Below are positions 35,775-44,424 of a stretch of 64,000 nucleotides of DNA, in pieces. Position numbers and translations under genes: made by a program. Under the pieces are notes generated by a model that made no database searches, was not told the origin of the DNA, and worked only from the letters and a program-made list of their open reading frames with translations. Source of the DNA: Ulvibacter antarcticus (GTDB lineage: Bacteria; Bacteroidota; Bacteroidia; Flavobacteriales; Flavobacteriaceae); assembly GCF_003688405.1 (NCBI RefSeq), contig NZ_REFC01000014.1:248001-312000 (forward strand), given 5' to 3'. How positions within the stretch are numbered: position 1 is the first letter of the stretch; each line of letters begins with the position of its first letter.

Positions 35775-36177
35775 AAGCACCAAATTCCAAAATTCAATGC
35801 TGTGGTATTATTTGCTTTTTATAATAATTGATGATAAAATTTTCTTCAGTTCTTCTGCTTCCTGAATTAAAGTATCAATTTCTGCATTATCAATATTCAT
35901 TGACTTTAATAAACGCAGCCAATAAAGTGATTCTTTTGCCTCTTTTCTCGCTATTTTAAGACGATAGAGAAAATCTTTATCTCCTAATTTTTCATTTGCT
36001 TCTATATAATTTGCACCAACCGAACCAGAGGATCTTATTAATTGTTTTCCATCTTCAAAATTAGAAATTACCGATTTTAGTTCTTCTACCATAAATCGAC
36101 AATTTCTTGCAAACACGAAAGTCCTCTCTTCTAAATCATACTCTTTTTTCAAACTAATTTTTTGTCATTTGGTGCTT
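35775..36177. mobile_element. Inverted-repeat unit carrying a four-helix-bundle gene
   Basis: AAGCACCAAAT at 35775-35785 and its exact complement ATTTGGTGCTT at 36167-36177 flank a single small gene. The ends resemble the AT-rich repeat family around free-standing IVP-type four-helix-bundle genes in Bacteroidetes. The unit is about 400 bases and separates two genes that would otherwise be adjacent. Mobility is inferred, and no target duplication was identified. Confidence 0.5.
35808..36152 (-). CDS. Four-helix-bundle protein (23S rRNA intervening-sequence protein family)
   Basis: This 114-residue, almost wholly helical protein has the family pattern MKKEYDLEERTFVFARNCRF, then the core LIRSSGSVGANYIEANEKLG and IARKEAKESLYWLRLL. 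The family is encoded in intervening sequences of 23S rRNA and is related to the Avd accessory protein of diversity-generating retroelements. Here it stands alone in an intergenic inverted-repeat unit, with no rRNA or reverse transcriptase nearby. Its function is unknown. Confidence 0.88.
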   Translation of the reverse strand: MKKEYDLEERTFVFARNCRFMVEELKSVISNFEDGKQLIRSSGSVGANYIEANEKLGDKDFLYRLKIARKEAKESLYWLRLLKSMNIDNAEIDTLIQEAEELKKILSSIIIKSK

Positions 36178-36199
36178 TTAATTTGATATTTTTTATGAG

Positions 36200-36736
36200 C
36201 TATTCCTTCAAGTGAATTAAAGCGAAAACCGCGTAATTAATCATATCCTGATAATTCGCATCGATACCTTCCGACACCAACGTCTTTCCTTTATTGTCTT
36301 CAATTTGTTTAACACGTAATAGTTTCTGTAAAATAAGGTCGGTAAGGGAACTCACTCTCATTTCACGCCATGCCTCACCGTAATCATGATTTTTGTCCAT
36401 CATGAGTTGTTTGGTAACTGAAACTTTTTCATCGAAAAGTGTCGTGGCATCTTCGAGCGATAGATCTGGTTGTTCAGCTACACCTTTTTCCAACTGAATC
36501 AAGGCCATGATCGAATAATTGATGATTCCTATAAACTCGCTTACCTGTCCTTCATCTACTTTTTGCTCTTTATTTTGTTGTAATCCGCGAATTCTTTGTG
36601 CTTTGATAAAAATCTGGTCTGTAAGTGAAGGAAGTCTTAGAATCCTCCAGGCACTCCCATAATCCTTCATTTTGTTGATAAACAGGGATCTGCAGCTTTC
36701 GATTACAGCATTGTATTGTTTCGATGTTTCGGACAT
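36200..36736 (-). CDS. DUF1599 protein (duplicated domain)
   Basis: The 178-residue protein has two copies of one motif: SLFINKMKDYGSAWRILRLPSLTDQIFIKAQR and later MDKNHDYGEAWREMRVSSLTDLILQKLLR. Each ends in a segment of the IINYSIMALIQLE type. This is the DUF1599 repeat, which resembles a nucleotide-binding helical fold. It is divergent from folP with 53 bases between starts, an arrangement I believe is common in Bacteroidetes. Its function is not established. Confidence 0.88.
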   Translation of the reverse strand: MSETSKQYNAVIESCRSLFINKMKDYGSAWRILRLPSLTDQIFIKAQRIRGLQQNKEQKVDEGQVSEFIGIINYSIMALIQLEKGVAEQPDLSLEDATTLFDEKVSVTKQLMMDKNHDYGEAWREMRVSSLTDLILQKLLRVKQIEDNKGKTLVSEGIDANYQDMINYAVFALIHLKE

Positions 36737-36789
36737 TTCGATGTGTAAGATTTTGCGTAAATTTCGCTTAAATAAATCAGATTAAAAAA

Positions 36790-37623
36790 TTGCAAACTCT
36801 CAATTGTAAAGGCAGCCTTATCGACCTATCGATTCCCCGAATTATGGGGATTATTAATTGCACTCCGGATTCGTTCTATGATGGTGGAAAAACCGTTTCA
36901 ATACGTGAAATTGTAGCGCAGGCAGATAAGATGCTGAATGAGGGCGCTACTTTTCTGGACGTGGGAGGTTATAGTTCGCGTCCCGGAGCCGAGGATGTTT
37001 CAGAAGAAGAAGAATTAAAACGTGTAATTCCGGCGATAACGGCTATACTAAAAGCTTTTCCAAAGACACTTATATCGATAGATACCTTCCGAAGTGAGGT
37101 CGCAAAAAAAGCAATTGAAGTTGGTGCATGTATGATAAATGATATTTCGGGCGGTTTGGCAGATCAAAAAATGATGGAGACCGTTGCCGGATTAAAGGTG
37201 CCTTATGTGCTAATGCATATGAAGGGAACGCCTCAAAATATGGTAGAAAACACAGCTTATGAAAATGTCACTAAGGAGGTGTTGTTTTATTTTTCTGGAA
37301 GGATTTCTGAAGCCAGAAAAGCTGGTATTAATGATGTTATAATCGATCCCGGATTTGGATTTGCAAAGACCAGAAAACAAAGTTTCGAACTTCTGAAGCA
37401 GCTCGAATTATTTCAACATTTAGACCTGCCTATACTCGTAGGGGTTTCGCGAAAATCAATGATTTATAAATCGCTGGAATCAACGGCAGAAAAGGCGTTG
37501 AACGGTACTTCTGTATTAAATACTGTGGCTATTATGAAGGGGGCATCTATTCTGCGTGTGCATGATGTTGCAGAAGCGGTAGAGTGTGTACAACTGCTGG
37601 AAAACCTGAAAAACAACAGCTAA
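36790..37623 (+). CDS. folP: Dihydropteroate synthase
   Basis: FolP joins para-aminobenzoate to the pterin pyrophosphate in folate synthesis and is the sulfonamide target. Its 277 residues include MGIINCTPDSFYDGG, FLDVGGYSSRPGAE, ISIDTFRSEVA, MINDISGG, YVLMHMKGTPQNM and the C-terminal SILRVHDVAEAV. The start is a TTG at 36790, since no ATG precedes the conserved N-terminal strands. It is 45 bases upstream of cdaA on the same strand. Confidence 0.95.
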   Translation: MQTLNCKGSLIDLSIPRIMGIINCTPDSFYDGGKTVSIREIVAQADKMLNEGATFLDVGGYSSRPGAEDVSEEEELKRVIPAITAILKAFPKTLISIDTFRSEVAKKAIEVGACMINDISGGLADQKMMETVAGLKVPYVLMHMKGTPQNMVENTAYENVTKEVLFYFSGRISEARKAGINDVIIDPGFGFAKTRKQSFELLKQLELFQHLDLPILVGVSRKSMIYKSLESTAEKALNGTSVLNTVAIMKGASILRVHDVAEAVECVQLLENLKNNS

Positions 37624-37668
37624 TAATTTCGAAATTTTTAAAGTACATTTACATAAAACAAAGTCCCG

Positions 37669-38445
37669 TTGGAGTTTTTAGACATACGTATTATAGACAT
37701 CGTTGATATCGTGCTAGTTGCATTGCTTCTGTACTATGTTTATAAATTAGTGAAGGGTACAGTGGCTATCAATATTTTTGTGGGAATTGTAATCATGTAC
37801 GGGATTTGGAAGCTCACCGAATTGCTAGAAATGGAGTTGCTTAGTAAGATTCTGGGCGGATTTTTAGGAGTTGGAATGTTTGCCCTTATTGTTGTGTTTC
37901 AACAGGAAATTCGAAAATTTTTGTTGATGTTGGGTTCTACAAATTTTAATGCCCGACGACGTTTTTTTAATAAATTCAAGTTGCTTTCGGATGACAATAC
38001 TCCAATAACAAATATCAAGGCAATTATTGAGGCCTGTAGAAAGATGTCGTCTTCGAATACCGGGGCCTTAATCGTATTAAAGCGTAATAACAGTCTCGAT
38101 TTTGTGAAAAACACTGGTGATACCATGAGCATGGAGGTGAATCAGCCTATAATTGAAAGCATTTTTTTCAAGAATAGTCCGTTGCACGATGGTGCGATGA
38201 TCATTGAAGATATGGAGATAACGGCAACGAGAGTTATCCTGCCTGTTTCAAACGATAGAAAGATTCCTTTACGGTTTGGATTGCGACATAGAGCAGCTGT
38301 TGGTATAACTGAAAAGACCGACGCCGTATGTTTGGTGGTTTCCGAAGAAAACGGACAAGTTTCATATTTGAGAGATGGGGATTTTGTGTTATTCGATGAT
38401 CTGGAAGAACTTCACGAGATCTTAAACAAAGACTTAACCGCCTAA
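37669..38445 (+). CDS. cdaA: Diadenylate cyclase
   Basis: CdaA makes cyclic di-AMP from two ATP. The 258-residue protein begins at a TTG (MEFLDIRIIDIVDIVLV) and has three N-terminal transmembrane helices (to about residue 80). The DisA_N/DAC catalytic domain follows, with DGA at 174-176 and RHR at 206-208. The folP-cdaA order is usual in Bacteroidetes. No CdaR or c-di-AMP phosphodiesterase gene was recognised here. Confidence 0.95.
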   Translation: MEFLDIRIIDIVDIVLVALLLYYVYKLVKGTVAINIFVGIVIMYGIWKLTELLEMELLSKILGGFLGVGMFALIVVFQQEIRKFLLMLGSTNFNARRRFFNKFKLLSDDNTPITNIKAIIEACRKMSSSNTGALIVLKRNNSLDFVKNTGDTMSMEVNQPIIESIFFKNSPLHDGAMIIEDMEITATRVILPVSNDRKIPLRFGLRHRAAVGITEKTDAVCLVVSEENGQVSYLRDGDFVLFDDLEELHEILNKDLTA

Positions 38446-38572
38446 TATCAATTGTTAAAACTCTCGGAAGGAGCTGTTTCTCAACGATAAATATTTTGCC
38501 AATCGTGGTGCCAAGATTATTGAAAACAGACTGACTTTGGCTTTTCTTTTTTCTGAAATGTATCAGAGTTCC

Positions 38573-40336
38573 TTAGATAGCTTCTTCGGTCATAAATTGG
38601 ACCTCGTAAAGATTTCGGTAAAAACCTTCTTCTTTTTTAAGTAGTTCTTTATGAGTTCCGGATTCTACAATTTTCCCTGCATCCATAACGAGAATTTTAT
38701 CAGCTTTTTTAATGGTAGCCAATCTATGTGCAATTACGATAGAAGTACGGCCTTTGGTAATTTTTTCGGTTGCTGTTTGAATCATTTCTTCGGAATAGCT
38801 ATCTACCGATGATGTAGCTTCATCCAAAATTAGAATACTAGGTTTACTAACATAGGCTCTTAGGAAAGCTATCAACTGCCGCTGCCCTGAAGATAACATG
38901 GAGCCTCGTTCTTTCACATTATAATGATACTTTCCGGGGAGCGAATTGATAAATCTATCAACGCCAATTTCCTTCGCAGCTGCAATCACTTCTGCCTCTG
39001 AAATTGAAGGATCGTTGAGGGTAATATTATTAAGAATGGTATCGGCAAACAGAAAAACGTCTTGTAGTACCACTGCGATATTACTTCGTAAAGAATTTAG
39101 ATTAAAATCCTTTATTGAGGTATTGTCTATTAAAATGGTACCGCTATTAATTTCGTAGAAGCGATTCAATAAATTAATAATGGTCGATTTTCCAGCTCCT
39201 GTGGCACCTACAATCGCGATGGTCTCACCAGGTTTTACCGTAAATGAAATGTCTCTAATTACCTCCTCGTTTTCAATATAACCGAATCGAACATTTTTAA
39301 ATTCAATCTCTCCATTGGTGTTTTCCAAAAGCTTGTCGCCTTCATCAGCGATGTGTGATTTAGTATCGAGAATTGCAAAAACACGATTCGCAGCCACCAT
39401 TCCCATTTGTAGGGTATTAAACTTATCGGCTATCTGACGAAGCGGTCTAAAAAGCATCTGCGCCAATTCTACAAAGGCAACAATAAGTCCGAGGGTGATG
39501 ACACCTCCTTCAGCAGCATTTAGACCGCCATACCATACTACCAATCCAATTGCGACTGATGAAGCCATTTCGGCAATAGGAAAGAAAATTGAGTTATACC
39601 AAACTGTTTTTACCCAGGCCTTTTTGTGTTTTTCGTTTATTTTTTTGAATTCAGCGTATTCAGTTTCTTCCCGTGTAAAAATCTGAACGATCTTCATTCC
39701 TGTGATTCGTTCTTGCACGAAAGAATTGAGATTTGCCACTTGATTTCTAACATCTTCGAATGCTACTTTCATAGCCCGTTGAAATACACGCGTAGCATAA
39801 AGAATTAGTGGTAAAATAATAAATACGATTAATGCAAGTCTCCAACTCTGATAGAGCATAAATCCGGCGATCACTGCCATTTTCAGCAAATCACTAATAA
39901 TCATAAATAATCCTTCACTAAAAATACTAGAGATGGTTTCTATGTCATTTACTGCCCTGGTGGTAAGCCTACCCACCGCACTCTTGTCGAAATACTGCAT
40001 TTTAAAGCTGGTCATAAGTTTGAAGAGCTTTACTCGTAAATCGTTGATTACATTTTGTCCAAGCCAGTTAGCATAGAACACAAAGGCAAATTGAAAAAGG
40101 ACCTCTAAAAATAAAACGCCCAGCATGAGAGAGAGGAAGATGAAAAAACTTTCACCATCTCTTGGGAGTATGGATTCATCAATCGCGCGCTTCAATAAAT
40201 ATGGTCTAAGAATGGCAAGGCCGGACATTACAATAGCTGCGAATGCGACAAAATAAAATGTCTTACGATACGCATTTGTAAATGCAAGTAACCGTTTAAA
40301 AAGTTTAAAATCGAATGCGTTTCCTGATGCTGCCAT
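38573..40336 (-). CDS. ABC exporter, fused membrane and ATPase domains (MsbA/MdlB type)
   Basis: The protein is 587 residues from the ATG at 40336 (MAASGNAFDFKLFKRLL); another ATG lies three codons upstream. Six transmembrane helices occupy residues about 20-310. The nucleotide-binding domain has Walker A (VGATGAGKSTIINLL), the signature MLSSGQRQLIAFLRA (SSGQ instead of SGGQ), Walker B (ILILDEATSSVD) and the His switch (IVIAHRLATI). Such half-exporters move lipids or drugs. No partner half-transporter is adjacent, so it may be a homodimer. Confidence 0.92.
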   Translation of the reverse strand: MAASGNAFDFKLFKRLLAFTNAYRKTFYFVAFAAIVMSGLAILRPYLLKRAIDESILPRDGESFFIFLSLMLGVLFLEVLFQFAFVFYANWLGQNVINDLRVKLFKLMTSFKMQYFDKSAVGRLTTRAVNDIETISSIFSEGLFMIISDLLKMAVIAGFMLYQSWRLALIVFIILPLILYATRVFQRAMKVAFEDVRNQVANLNSFVQERITGMKIVQIFTREETEYAEFKKINEKHKKAWVKTVWYNSIFFPIAEMASSVAIGLVVWYGGLNAAEGGVITLGLIVAFVELAQMLFRPLRQIADKFNTLQMGMVAANRVFAILDTKSHIADEGDKLLENTNGEIEFKNVRFGYIENEEVIRDISFTVKPGETIAIVGATGAGKSTIINLLNRFYEINSGTILIDNTSIKDFNLNSLRSNIAVVLQDVFLFADTILNNITLNDPSISEAEVIAAAKEIGVDRFINSLPGKYHYNVKERGSMLSSGQRQLIAFLRAYVSKPSILILDEATSSVDSYSEEMIQTATEKITKGRTSIVIAHRLATIKKADKILVMDAGKIVESGTHKELLKKEEGFYRNLYEVQFMTEEAI

Positions 40337-40365
40337 ATTACTCACTGCCCGAGCAGAGATTTCTT

Positions 40366-41136
40366 TTATTTTACTATAAAAATGTCTTTCGGATATCCTA
40401 CTTCCATAAGGTACAATCCGTGTGCCGGCGCAGAAGCACCTGCCTTGGTTCGGTCTTTACTTTTAAGAATTTCAAGGAAATCTACAAAAGTTGTTTTGCC
40501 AAAGCCCACATCCAATAAGGTGCCAACGACTGCCCTTACCATATTTCGCAGAAAGCGGTCTGATGTAATGGTAAAGCTAAGCCTGTTTCCATTTTCCTCC
40601 CAAATTGCTTTGGTTACTTTACAATTATACGTTTTTACATCTGTATTGGAACGTGAAAAGCATTGAAAATTTTGATGGCTCAATAGTTCATTAGCAGCCT
40701 CATTCATTAAGGCGACATTGGGTCTACGATGTAGTTGATGTGCCAAACCTTCGGAAAAAGGATCTTTTTGAGTAGAGATGATATACTCATAGGATCTTTC
40801 TGTCGCATGAAATCTTGCGTGGGCATCTTCTCTTACGGCAAGTATATTTCTAACTGATATATCCTTCGGAAGAAAAGAATTTAGCCTGAACGTTAATTCT
40901 GAAGCATCTTCAATAGTATCGAAATCAAAATGAGCATATAATTGTCGGGCGTGAACACCTGTATCCGTCCTGCCGGCTCCAATCACTTTAAGATCTTTCC
41001 GAAGCAAAGTAGATAAAGCTTTTTCAAGTTCTTCCTGTACAGAGATAGCATCAGGTTGCATTTGCCATCCAAAATAAGAAGTTCCATTATAGGCTATTTC
41101 AATAAAATATCTCAATTGATTAAATTTGATTTGCAA
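40366..41136 (-). CDS. truA: tRNA pseudouridine synthase A
   Basis: TruA modifies uridines 38-40 of the tRNA anticodon arm. Its 256 residues contain FIEIAYNGTSYFGWQ, the catalytic Asp motif GAGRTDTGVHA, and SFTITSDRFLRNMVRAVVGTLL. The start at 41136 is eight codons before the usual first strand, and a TTG at the Leu before RYFIEI is an alternative. It lies 29 bases upstream of the ABC exporter gene. Confidence 0.95.
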   Translation of the reverse strand: MQIKFNQLRYFIEIAYNGTSYFGWQMQPDAISVQEELEKALSTLLRKDLKVIGAGRTDTGVHARQLYAHFDFDTIEDASELTFRLNSFLPKDISVRNILAVREDAHARFHATERSYEYIISTQKDPFSEGLAHQLHRRPNVALMNEAANELLSHQNFQCFSRSNTDVKTYNCKVTKAIWEENGNRLSFTITSDRFLRNMVRAVVGTLLDVGFGKTTFVDFLEILKSKDRTKAGASAPAHGLYLMEVGYPKDIFIVK

Positions 41137-41145
41137 AATTACTAA

Positions 41146-41192
41146 GTTCTCGATACAATCCCGATGAAAAATTGGGATTACTCGAACTGACG
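41146..41192. repeat. Palindromic repeat, TTCTCGATAC...CTCGAACTGAC family (copy 1)
   Basis: Conserved ends TTCTCGATACAAT and ACTCGAACTGAC enclose a short stem AATCCC/GGGATT. Two more copies with the same ends and different inner stems are at 50164-50222 and 50265-50322. Confidence 0.75.
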
Positions 41193-41313
41193 AAGGTAAA
41201 TTATGATATTTTTAGTTCGTTTCATATAAAATGAAACTCATTAGAAGTTACTATCTGGATTTAATTAGTATGAAACTTTGTAACTTTGAAACAACTAAAC
41301 TAATGCTTCAAAA

Positions 41314-41805
41314 TTGACGAAAATCCTACTTCTTAGCGACACACATAGTTTCATTGATGAAAAGATTCTCAAGTATGTTAAACAAGCCGATGAGGTATGG
41401 CATGCCGGGGATATCGGGGATTTATCTGTAACCGACGCTATTCAGAAAATAAAGCCTTTACGCGCAGTCTATGGGAATATTGACGATGCTAAGGCCAGAC
41501 TTGAGTTTCCACTAAATAATCGATTTTTATGTGAAGAAGTAGATGTACTTATCACACATATTGGAGGATATCCCGGCAGGTATAGTCCGGCGATACGTGA
41601 AGAAATCTATAGTAATCCGCCCAGACTTTTTATAAGCGGACATTCGCATATACTAAAAGTGATGAATGATAAAAAACGAGGCTTATTGCATATGAATCCC
41701 GGGGCAGTTGGTCTGCATGGGTTTCATAAGGTACGAACTATGCTTCGCTTTGAGATAGACGGAAAAGAGATTAAAAATCTGGAAGTAATTGAATTCAAAA
41801 GGTAG
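41314..41805 (+). CDS. YfcE/MJ0936-type metallophosphoesterase
   Basis: This 163-residue calcineurin-like phosphoesterase has the metal ligand motifs LLSDTHS, WHAGDIGD, VYGNIDD, LITHIGG and ISGHSHI with the MNPGAVG segment. The start must be the TTG at 41314 (MTKILLLSDTH), since the only nearby ATG is out of frame. The family hydrolyses phosphodiesters; the physiological substrate is unknown. Confidence 0.93.
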   Translation: MTKILLLSDTHSFIDEKILKYVKQADEVWHAGDIGDLSVTDAIQKIKPLRAVYGNIDDAKARLEFPLNNRFLCEEVDVLITHIGGYPGRYSPAIREEIYSNPPRLFISGHSHILKVMNDKKRGLLHMNPGAVGLHGFHKVRTMLRFEIDGKEIKNLEVIEFKR

Positions 41806-41856
41806 TTATTGACCTATGTGCTAATAGGATATAAGACATTAAAAGGGTGATGAAAC

Positions 41857-41892
41857 AAAAAAAACCCTTGAAGATGGCATTCTTCAAGGGTT
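41857..41892 (-). terminator. Intrinsic terminator of the DUF4293 gene
   Basis: A perfect 12-bp stem (41863-41874 with 41881-41892) surrounds a 6-base loop. The A-run at 41857-41864 gives a U-tract on the minus-strand transcript. Confidence 0.9.
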
Positions 41893-41915
41893 CGCACTAA
41901 TATACTAAGATTGGT

Positions 41916-42326
41916 TTAACGTAGACGGTCCACAGATTTTACGAGATCCTCGTCCTTTTTAATGGCCTTATTGGCCAGCACTAAAAAAACGATAGAAATG
42001 ATAGGAAGTAGCACCCCAATACCCTTCTCAGAAACCAAAGTTTCTCCGGATAATGTTAGCGACCTGTAAACGAAAACTCCCAGTAATACAAAGTTTGATA
42101 TGATATTTAAACGATTGAGCACAAATTGTAGCTGTCGCTTCTTAAAAGTTAATATTGATATTATAGCTAACGCAATAGAAACAAATATTAGTATAAATAC
42201 CAAAGGTTCGCTTCTATCTATGATGGTATTTCCTGAAGTATCTAAAACAACTGGAAACCAAAGGTAAAGGGCTCCCATGACCAGCGCGGAAATTAATAGA
42301 TATATAGTTTGTATGCGTTGTAACAT
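41916..42326 (-). CDS. DUF4293 membrane protein
   Basis: The 136-residue protein starts MLQRIQTIYLLISALVMG and has four predicted transmembrane helices, with KKRQLQFVLNRLNIISNFVLLG between the second and third. This matches DUF4293, which is confined largely to Bacteroidetes. It is often found next to rho, as here, divergently. Its function is unknown. It is followed by a strong terminator. Confidence 0.9.
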   Translation of the reverse strand: MLQRIQTIYLLISALVMGALYLWFPVVLDTSGNTIIDRSEPLVFILIFVSIALAIISILTFKKRQLQFVLNRLNIISNFVLLGVFVYRSLTLSGETLVSEKGIGVLLPIISIVFLVLANKAIKKDEDLVKSVDRLR

Positions 42327-42522
42327 TCTTAAATGTTGTTAAAAGAAGACAAAAATACTGTTTCTTTTTAAAAATATAAATGTAGTATTTAATTTATTAT
42401 TGTATTATTGTACAATCAAATCGTAACCAATTCAATCACGGTTACTTAGTCTTCGATAAATTTTCAGAACAATTTCATCTCCTCTAAGGAAAGAAAATAT
42501 CAATTAACGTATTCTATTATAA

Positions 42523-44217
42523 ATGTTAGAAATTTCAGAATTAAAAGTAAAAAAGCTACCTGAATTGCAGGAACTAGCGAAAACTTTAGGTGTACCTAAG
42601 TTTAAAACATTAAAAAAATTGGATCTGGTATATCAGATTCTCGATTATCAAGCTGCCAACCCGACAGTGGTAAAGGCGGCACTTCCGCAGGTTGAGTCCG
42701 AAGAGGCTCCTGCTCAAAAAGAAACTCCGTTGCAAAAAAGAGAGGCAGCTGCAAAAGCCAAAAAAGAAGCTGCCGATAAAAGTGCTAAGGAAAAAGAACC
42801 TCGCAGCCGCGAGCCTAAAAACGATAATCGACCTCAAAAACCGAATCCAAGACCCAATCCGAGAAAGAAAGTAGAGGAAGATAAGGCTGCTTCAACTCAG
42901 GAAAAAGGAACTGACGACAAAACACCATCAGACAGAACTCCAAAAGATTCAGATAGCAGAAAAGGTGGCAGAGACGGTAATACGAATAAATCGGATAACC
43001 GTAATAAACAGCCAAGAGAGAAAAAACAGAACAATCCGAAGGAAAATCGTAATAACGGAAATAAGGATTCCCGAAATAGATATCGCGAACCGGATTTCGA
43101 ATTTGATGGCATCATTGAAAGTGAAGGTGTTCTCGATATTATGCAGGACGGTTATGGATTCCTTCGTTCTAGTGATTACAATTACTTATCATCTCCCGAT
43201 GATATTTATGTATCTCAGTCGCAGATTCGATTATTCGGATTAAAAACTGGAGATACCGTATTGGGAGAAGTACGTCCTCCTAAAGAAGGAGAAAAGTATT
43301 TTCCATTAATTAAGGTTAGTAAAATAAACGGGTTGAATCCAAATGTTGTACGTGACCGTATTTCATTTGAACACTTAACACCATTATTTCCGGATGAAAA
43401 ATTCAATTTAGCAGATAGACAGAGTACAATTTCCACAAGAATTATTGATCTATTCGCTCCTATAGGAAAAGGACAACGTGGTATGATCGTGTCTCAACCT
43501 AAAACAGGTAAGACTATGTTGCTTAAGGATATTGCTAACGCAATAGCGGCCAATCATCCAGAAGTTTATCAGATTATTCTTCTAATTGACGAACGTCCAG
43601 AGGAGGTTACAGATATGCAGCGTAATGTGCAAGGTGAAGTAATTGCGTCAACTTTTGACAAAGAACCATCTGAGCATGTACGTATTGCAAATCTAGTAAT
43701 CGATAAGGCTAAAAGACTAGTCGAATGTGGACATGATGTAGTGATCCTTTTAGACTCAATTACACGTTTAGCTCGTGCTTACAATACGGTACAACCTGCT
43801 AGTGGTAAAATATTAAGTGGGGGTGTAGATGCAAATGCATTAAACAAACCAAAACGTTTCTTTGGAGCGGCTCGTAATATTGAAAATGGCGGATCACTTA
43901 CTATTATCGCTACGGCACTTACAGAAACCGGATCTAAAATGGACGAGGTAATCTTTGAAGAATTTAAAGGAACCGGTAATATGGAGCTTCAATTGGATCG
44001 TAAAATTTCGAACCGAAGAATCTTCCCTGCTATTGACCTTACGTCTTCAAGTACACGTAGAGATGATCTTCTCTTGGATGATAAAACAATTCAAAGAATG
44101 TGGGTAATGCGTAAATACCTAGCAGATATGAACCCTGTTGAAGCAATGGAATTTATTAACGATCGCTTTAAGCAAACTAAAAATAATGAGGAGTTTCTAA
44201 TATCAATGAATAGTTAG
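42523..44217 (+). CDS. rho: Transcription termination factor Rho with long disordered insertion
   Basis: Rho is the RNA-dependent helicase ending untranslated transcripts. The 564-residue protein has the N-terminal Rho_N helical domain (residues 1-45) and a K/E/N/R-rich low-complexity stretch of about 130 residues (about 55-185). The cold-shock RNA-binding domain follows ([15 protein letters not shown]), then the ATPase with QPKTGKT at 325-331, [26 protein letters not shown] and the SGGVDANAL loop. Bacteroidetes Rho proteins characteristically carry such insertions. A strong intrinsic terminator follows. Confidence 0.97.
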   Translation: MLEISELKVKKLPELQELAKTLGVPKFKTLKKLDLVYQILDYQAANPTVVKAALPQVESEEAPAQKETPLQKREAAAKAKKEAADKSAKEKEPRSREPKNDNRPQKPNPRPNPRKKVEEDKAASTQEKGTDDKTPSDRTPKDSDSRKGGRDGNTNKSDNRNKQPREKKQNNPKENRNNGNKDSRNRYREPDFEFDGIIESEGVLDIMQDGYGFLRSSDYNYLSSPDDIYVSQSQIRLFGLKTGDTVLGEVRPPKEGEKYFPLIKVSKINGLNPNVVRDRISFEHLTPLFPDEKFNLADRQSTISTRIIDLFAPIGKGQRGMIVSQPKTGKTMLLKDIANAIAANHPEVYQIILLIDERPEEVTDMQRNVQGEVIASTFDKEPSEHVRIANLVIDKAKRLVECGHDVVILLDSITRLARAYNTVQPASGKILSGGVDANALNKPKRFFGAARNIENGGSLTIIATALTETGSKMDEVIFEEFKGTGNMELQLDRKISNRRIFPAIDLTSSSTRRDDLLLDDKTIQRMWVMRKYLADMNPVEAMEFINDRFKQTKNNEEFLISMNS

Positions 44218-44240
44218 AGACAGAATAAACTTAAATAGTA

Positions 44241-44275
44241 AAAGCCCCGCTTGATGATTCAAGCGGGGCTTTTTT
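44241..44275 (+). terminator. Intrinsic terminator of rho
   Basis: AAAGCCCCGCTTGA (44241-44254) pairs perfectly with 44259-44272 around a TGAT loop, giving a 14-bp GC-rich stem followed by T residues. Confidence 0.95.
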
Positions 44276-44292
44276 GTATTGATTATTTTAAT

Positions 44293-44367
44293 TTATTGAC
44301 TTATTACTATTTTCCGGGTTAGTGTTCCGGTTGAAGTTTTAAGTTGTTGCCTGAGATATATTAATAA
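44293..44367 (-). pseudogene. Remnant of a T9SS C-terminal sorting domain
   Basis: The minus strand reads YLRQQLKTSTGTLTRKIVIS, then Gln and a stop. This is the typical last strand pair of a type A sorting domain (compare STTGTLTQKVVKN-like ends of the neighbours). There is no upstream coding part: the fragment begins right after the terminator of the intact cargo gene at 44425. It is probably the tail of a deleted or recombined paralog. Confidence 0.6.
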
Positions 44368-44400
44368 AAAAAGCCTCTGCTGAGAAACAGCAGAGGCTTT
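44366..44400 (-). terminator. Intrinsic terminator of the T9SS cargo gene
   Basis: A perfect 13-bp stem (44370-44382 with 44388-44400) surrounds an AGAAA loop, with a U-run on the minus strand from the A-tract at 44366-44372. Confidence 0.92.
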
Positions 44401-44424
44401 AATAAGAATTGTAATTACTATAAT

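Noticed and set aside
35808-36152. Diversity-generating retroelement suggested by the Avd-like four-helix bundle
   Set aside because: There is no reverse transcriptase, template repeat or variable repeat nearby.
38446-38572. Riboswitch or small RNA between cdaA and the ABC exporter gene
   Set aside because: I saw only weak, imperfect pairing and no known aptamer core.
42610-43243. Several open frames on both strands inside rho
   Set aside because: They are shadows of the low-complexity Lys/Asn/Arg-rich segment of rho, with no motifs of their own.
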